Positions 62,647-64,000 of a stretch of 64,000 nt of DNA are shown here, one piece after another; position 1 is the first letter of the stretch; each line of letters starts with the position of its first letter. The DNA lies in contig NZ_CAXMZT010000003.1 of NCBI RefSeq assembly GCF_964199965.1, positions 248,001 through 312,000 on the forward strand, given 5' to 3'. A program made the translations under genes and the position numbers. Source of the stretch: JAFIFT01 sp020051095 (GTDB lineage Bacteria; Pseudomonadota; Gammaproteobacteria; Legionellales; Legionellaceae). The notes beneath the pieces were generated by a model, which saw nothing but the letters and a program-made list of their open reading frames with translations, made no database searches and was not told the origin of the DNA.

Positions 62647-64000
62647 ATGAAACTAGCGCAGATAGCCCTTTGGTTAAGTCAGCAATGTGACCTCGATTTA
62701 ACCGTTAATCAAATCGTGTCTGATAGCAGGCTTGTTAAACCAGGCGATGTTTTTGTCGCCTTATCTGGCGAAACATACCAAGGGCATAACTTTATTAGTG
62801 CGGCAGCCCAGCAAGGCGCCATTGCAGCAATCACTGACAAACAAGATCCGGATGTAACTATCCCTCAGTTTGTGGTAAACGATCCGCTAGTAGCATTAAC
62901 CACCATGGCAATAGCGCATCGTCAACAAGTCAAATGCCCAACTGTCGCCCTAACGGGTAGTAATGGTAAGACAACTGTGAAAGAGATGATCTACACCGCG
63001 TTACCCAAACCCGCGCTCGCAACTACTGGGAATTTGAATAACCATATAGGCGTTCCACTCAGTGTCCTTCGCCTGAGACCCGAACATCGTTATGCTGCCT
63101 TCGAACTTGGTGCAAATCACCTTGGTGAAATTGCTCAAACGGTGAAAATTGCCCAACCGGATGTTGCTTTAATAAATAATATCGGCCCAGCACATATTGA
63201 GGGCTTTGGTAGCATTGATGGGGTTGCAAAAGCCAAGGGCGAAATTTACAGTGGTCTGAAAAAAGAAGGGATTGCCGTTATCAATGATGATGATAATTAC
63301 AACCATTTCTGGGATGACATCATCAAGGATAAATCCGTTATTCGATTTTCCATGACCCACACAGCCGATGTTTATGCAGACAATATTATCATGGATCAAT
63401 ACAACTGTGCCCATTTCCAAGTACACTTTCCTTCTCAAATAACGGCTGATATCCATTTGCAAGTACCTGGCCGCCACTTGGTTGCCAATGCGTTAGCTGC
63501 CGCCAGTTGTTTATTTGCTCTTAATATACCCATCGACAATATTGTCACAGGCCTCAATCAATTTAAGGGCGTAAAAGGTCGCTTTCAACGCATGAAAGGA
63601 CAAAAAGAAAGTTGTATCATTGATGATAGCTATAATGCCAATCTAAATTCCACACAACGTGCCATTGAAGCTCTGGCGCAATACCCTGGTAAACGCATAT
63701 TAATCATGGGTGACATGGCTGAGCTAGGCTCTTGGGGAATCGAACATCATCAACAAATTGGAAATTTAGCAAAACAAAATCATATCGACATGGTCATTAC
63801 CCTTGGAAATTTATCGTCTCACACCAGCGAATCATTTGGTGACAATGCTTTTCATTTCAACGATATTGGCAGCCTGATTGATCATGTCAGAGGCTTATTG
63901 GCTTCTGATGTAACCCTATTGATTAAAGGTTCGCGCAGTGCCCGAATGGAAAGGGTTGTTGATGCGTTAAAAGAAAAAGAACTACACGCAGATGCGTCGA
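62647..64000 (+). CDS. murF: UDP-N-acetylmuramoyl-tripeptide--D-alanyl-D-alanine ligase (truncated by window end)
   Basis: 451 codons are visible and the frame stays open at the window edge; MurF is usually about 450-460 residues, so only a few are missing. The ATG at 62647 follows zipA by 19 bp with a GGTAGATTGGA leader. Visible landmarks: SDSRLVKPGDVFVALSGE, ATP-binding ALTGSNGKTTVKEM (101-114), EIAQTVKIAQPDVALINNIGPAH, the ligase-type ASCLFALN region, and GDMAELG. Joins D-Ala-D-Ala to the UDP-MurNAc tripeptide in peptidoglycan synthesis. Confidence 0.94.
   Translation, partial: MKLAQIALWLSQQCDLDLTVNQIVSDSRLVKPGDVFVALSGETYQGHNFISAAAQQGAIAAITDKQDPDVTIPQFVVNDPLVALTTMAIAHRQQVKCPTVALTGSNGKTTVKEMIYTALPKPALATTGNLNNHIGVPLSVLRLRPEHRYAAFELGANHLGEIAQTVKIAQPDVALINNIGPAHIEGFGSIDGVAKAKGEIYSGLKKEGIAVINDDDNYNHFWDDIIKDKSVIRFSMTHTADVYADNIIMDQYNCAHFQVHFPSQITADIHLQVPGRHLVANALAAASCLFALNIPIDNIVTGLNQFKGVKGRFQRMKGQKESCIIDDSYNANLNSTQRAIEALAQYPGKRILIMGDMAELGSWGIEHHQQIGNLAKQNHIDMVITLGNLSSHTSESFGDNAFHFNDIGSLIDHVRGLLASDVTLLIKGSRSARMERVVDALKEKELHADAS

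Overview
The window looks like a piece of an AT-rich gammaproteobacterial chromosome, most likely from the order Legionellales (Legionella/Coxiella/Aquicella-type). I infer this from the combination of a cytochrome bc1 operon followed by sspA-sspB, a ferrooxidans-type glutamate-cysteine ligase, a PafA-type secreted phosphatase, a secreted S28 serine peptidase, an AnkH-like ankyrin/cysteine-protease protein (a Dot/Icm effector type), a LapA/RtxA-type adhesin, and two tandem MFS transporters between tdk and deoB. No search was run, so the genus is open.

Layout. 1-346 is the end of a Sua5 gene. 545-4523 (minus) is an SDR / hutI / OPT-transporter run. 4760-7916 (plus) is aroQ-accB-accC-prmA. 8083-10429 holds a secreted S28 peptidase, an exported Hsp20-like protein and a 57-residue zinc-ribbon protein. 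10958-15930 (minus) is a run prmB-aroC-asd-(disordered protein)-(AnkH-like protein). 16028-18432 is a repeat-rich island: a GC-rich inverted-repeat element, a MazEF-type pair with a visible operator, a 54-bp tandem array interrupted by an assembly gap, and a lone GIY-YIG nuclease. 18479-24058 (minus) is a giant RTX adhesin.

24221-27551 (plus) carries smr, udk, fabI, mlaA and trmL. 27552-28100 is nested repeat DNA. gshA-gshB follow on minus. 30452-37544 (plus) carries a DMT transporter, two rhodaneses, a secreted phosphatase, grxC-secB-gpsA and a secreted adenosine-deaminase-like enzyme. After tRNA-Ser come, on minus, petABC-sspAB, rplM-rpsI, a 2Fe-2S protein, and the classical thrS-infC-rpmI-rplT-pheS-pheT-ihfA cluster, then tRNA-Val. 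50804-55294 (plus) is a pyrimidine/nucleoside salvage cluster tdk-MFS-MFS-deoB, followed by hslV-hslU, a minus-strand tubulin-tyrosine-ligase-like gene, and smc-zipA-murF running off the end.

Most genes are housekeeping. The parts that deserve attention are the accessory proteins facing the environment or a host (AnkH-like protein, RTX adhesin with a LapG-type cleavage motif, S28 peptidase, secreted ADA and phosphatase, TTL-like protein) and at least five families of interspersed or inverted repeats. The 54-bp array beside the GIY-YIG gene is the strongest candidate for something not explained by ordinary annotation.
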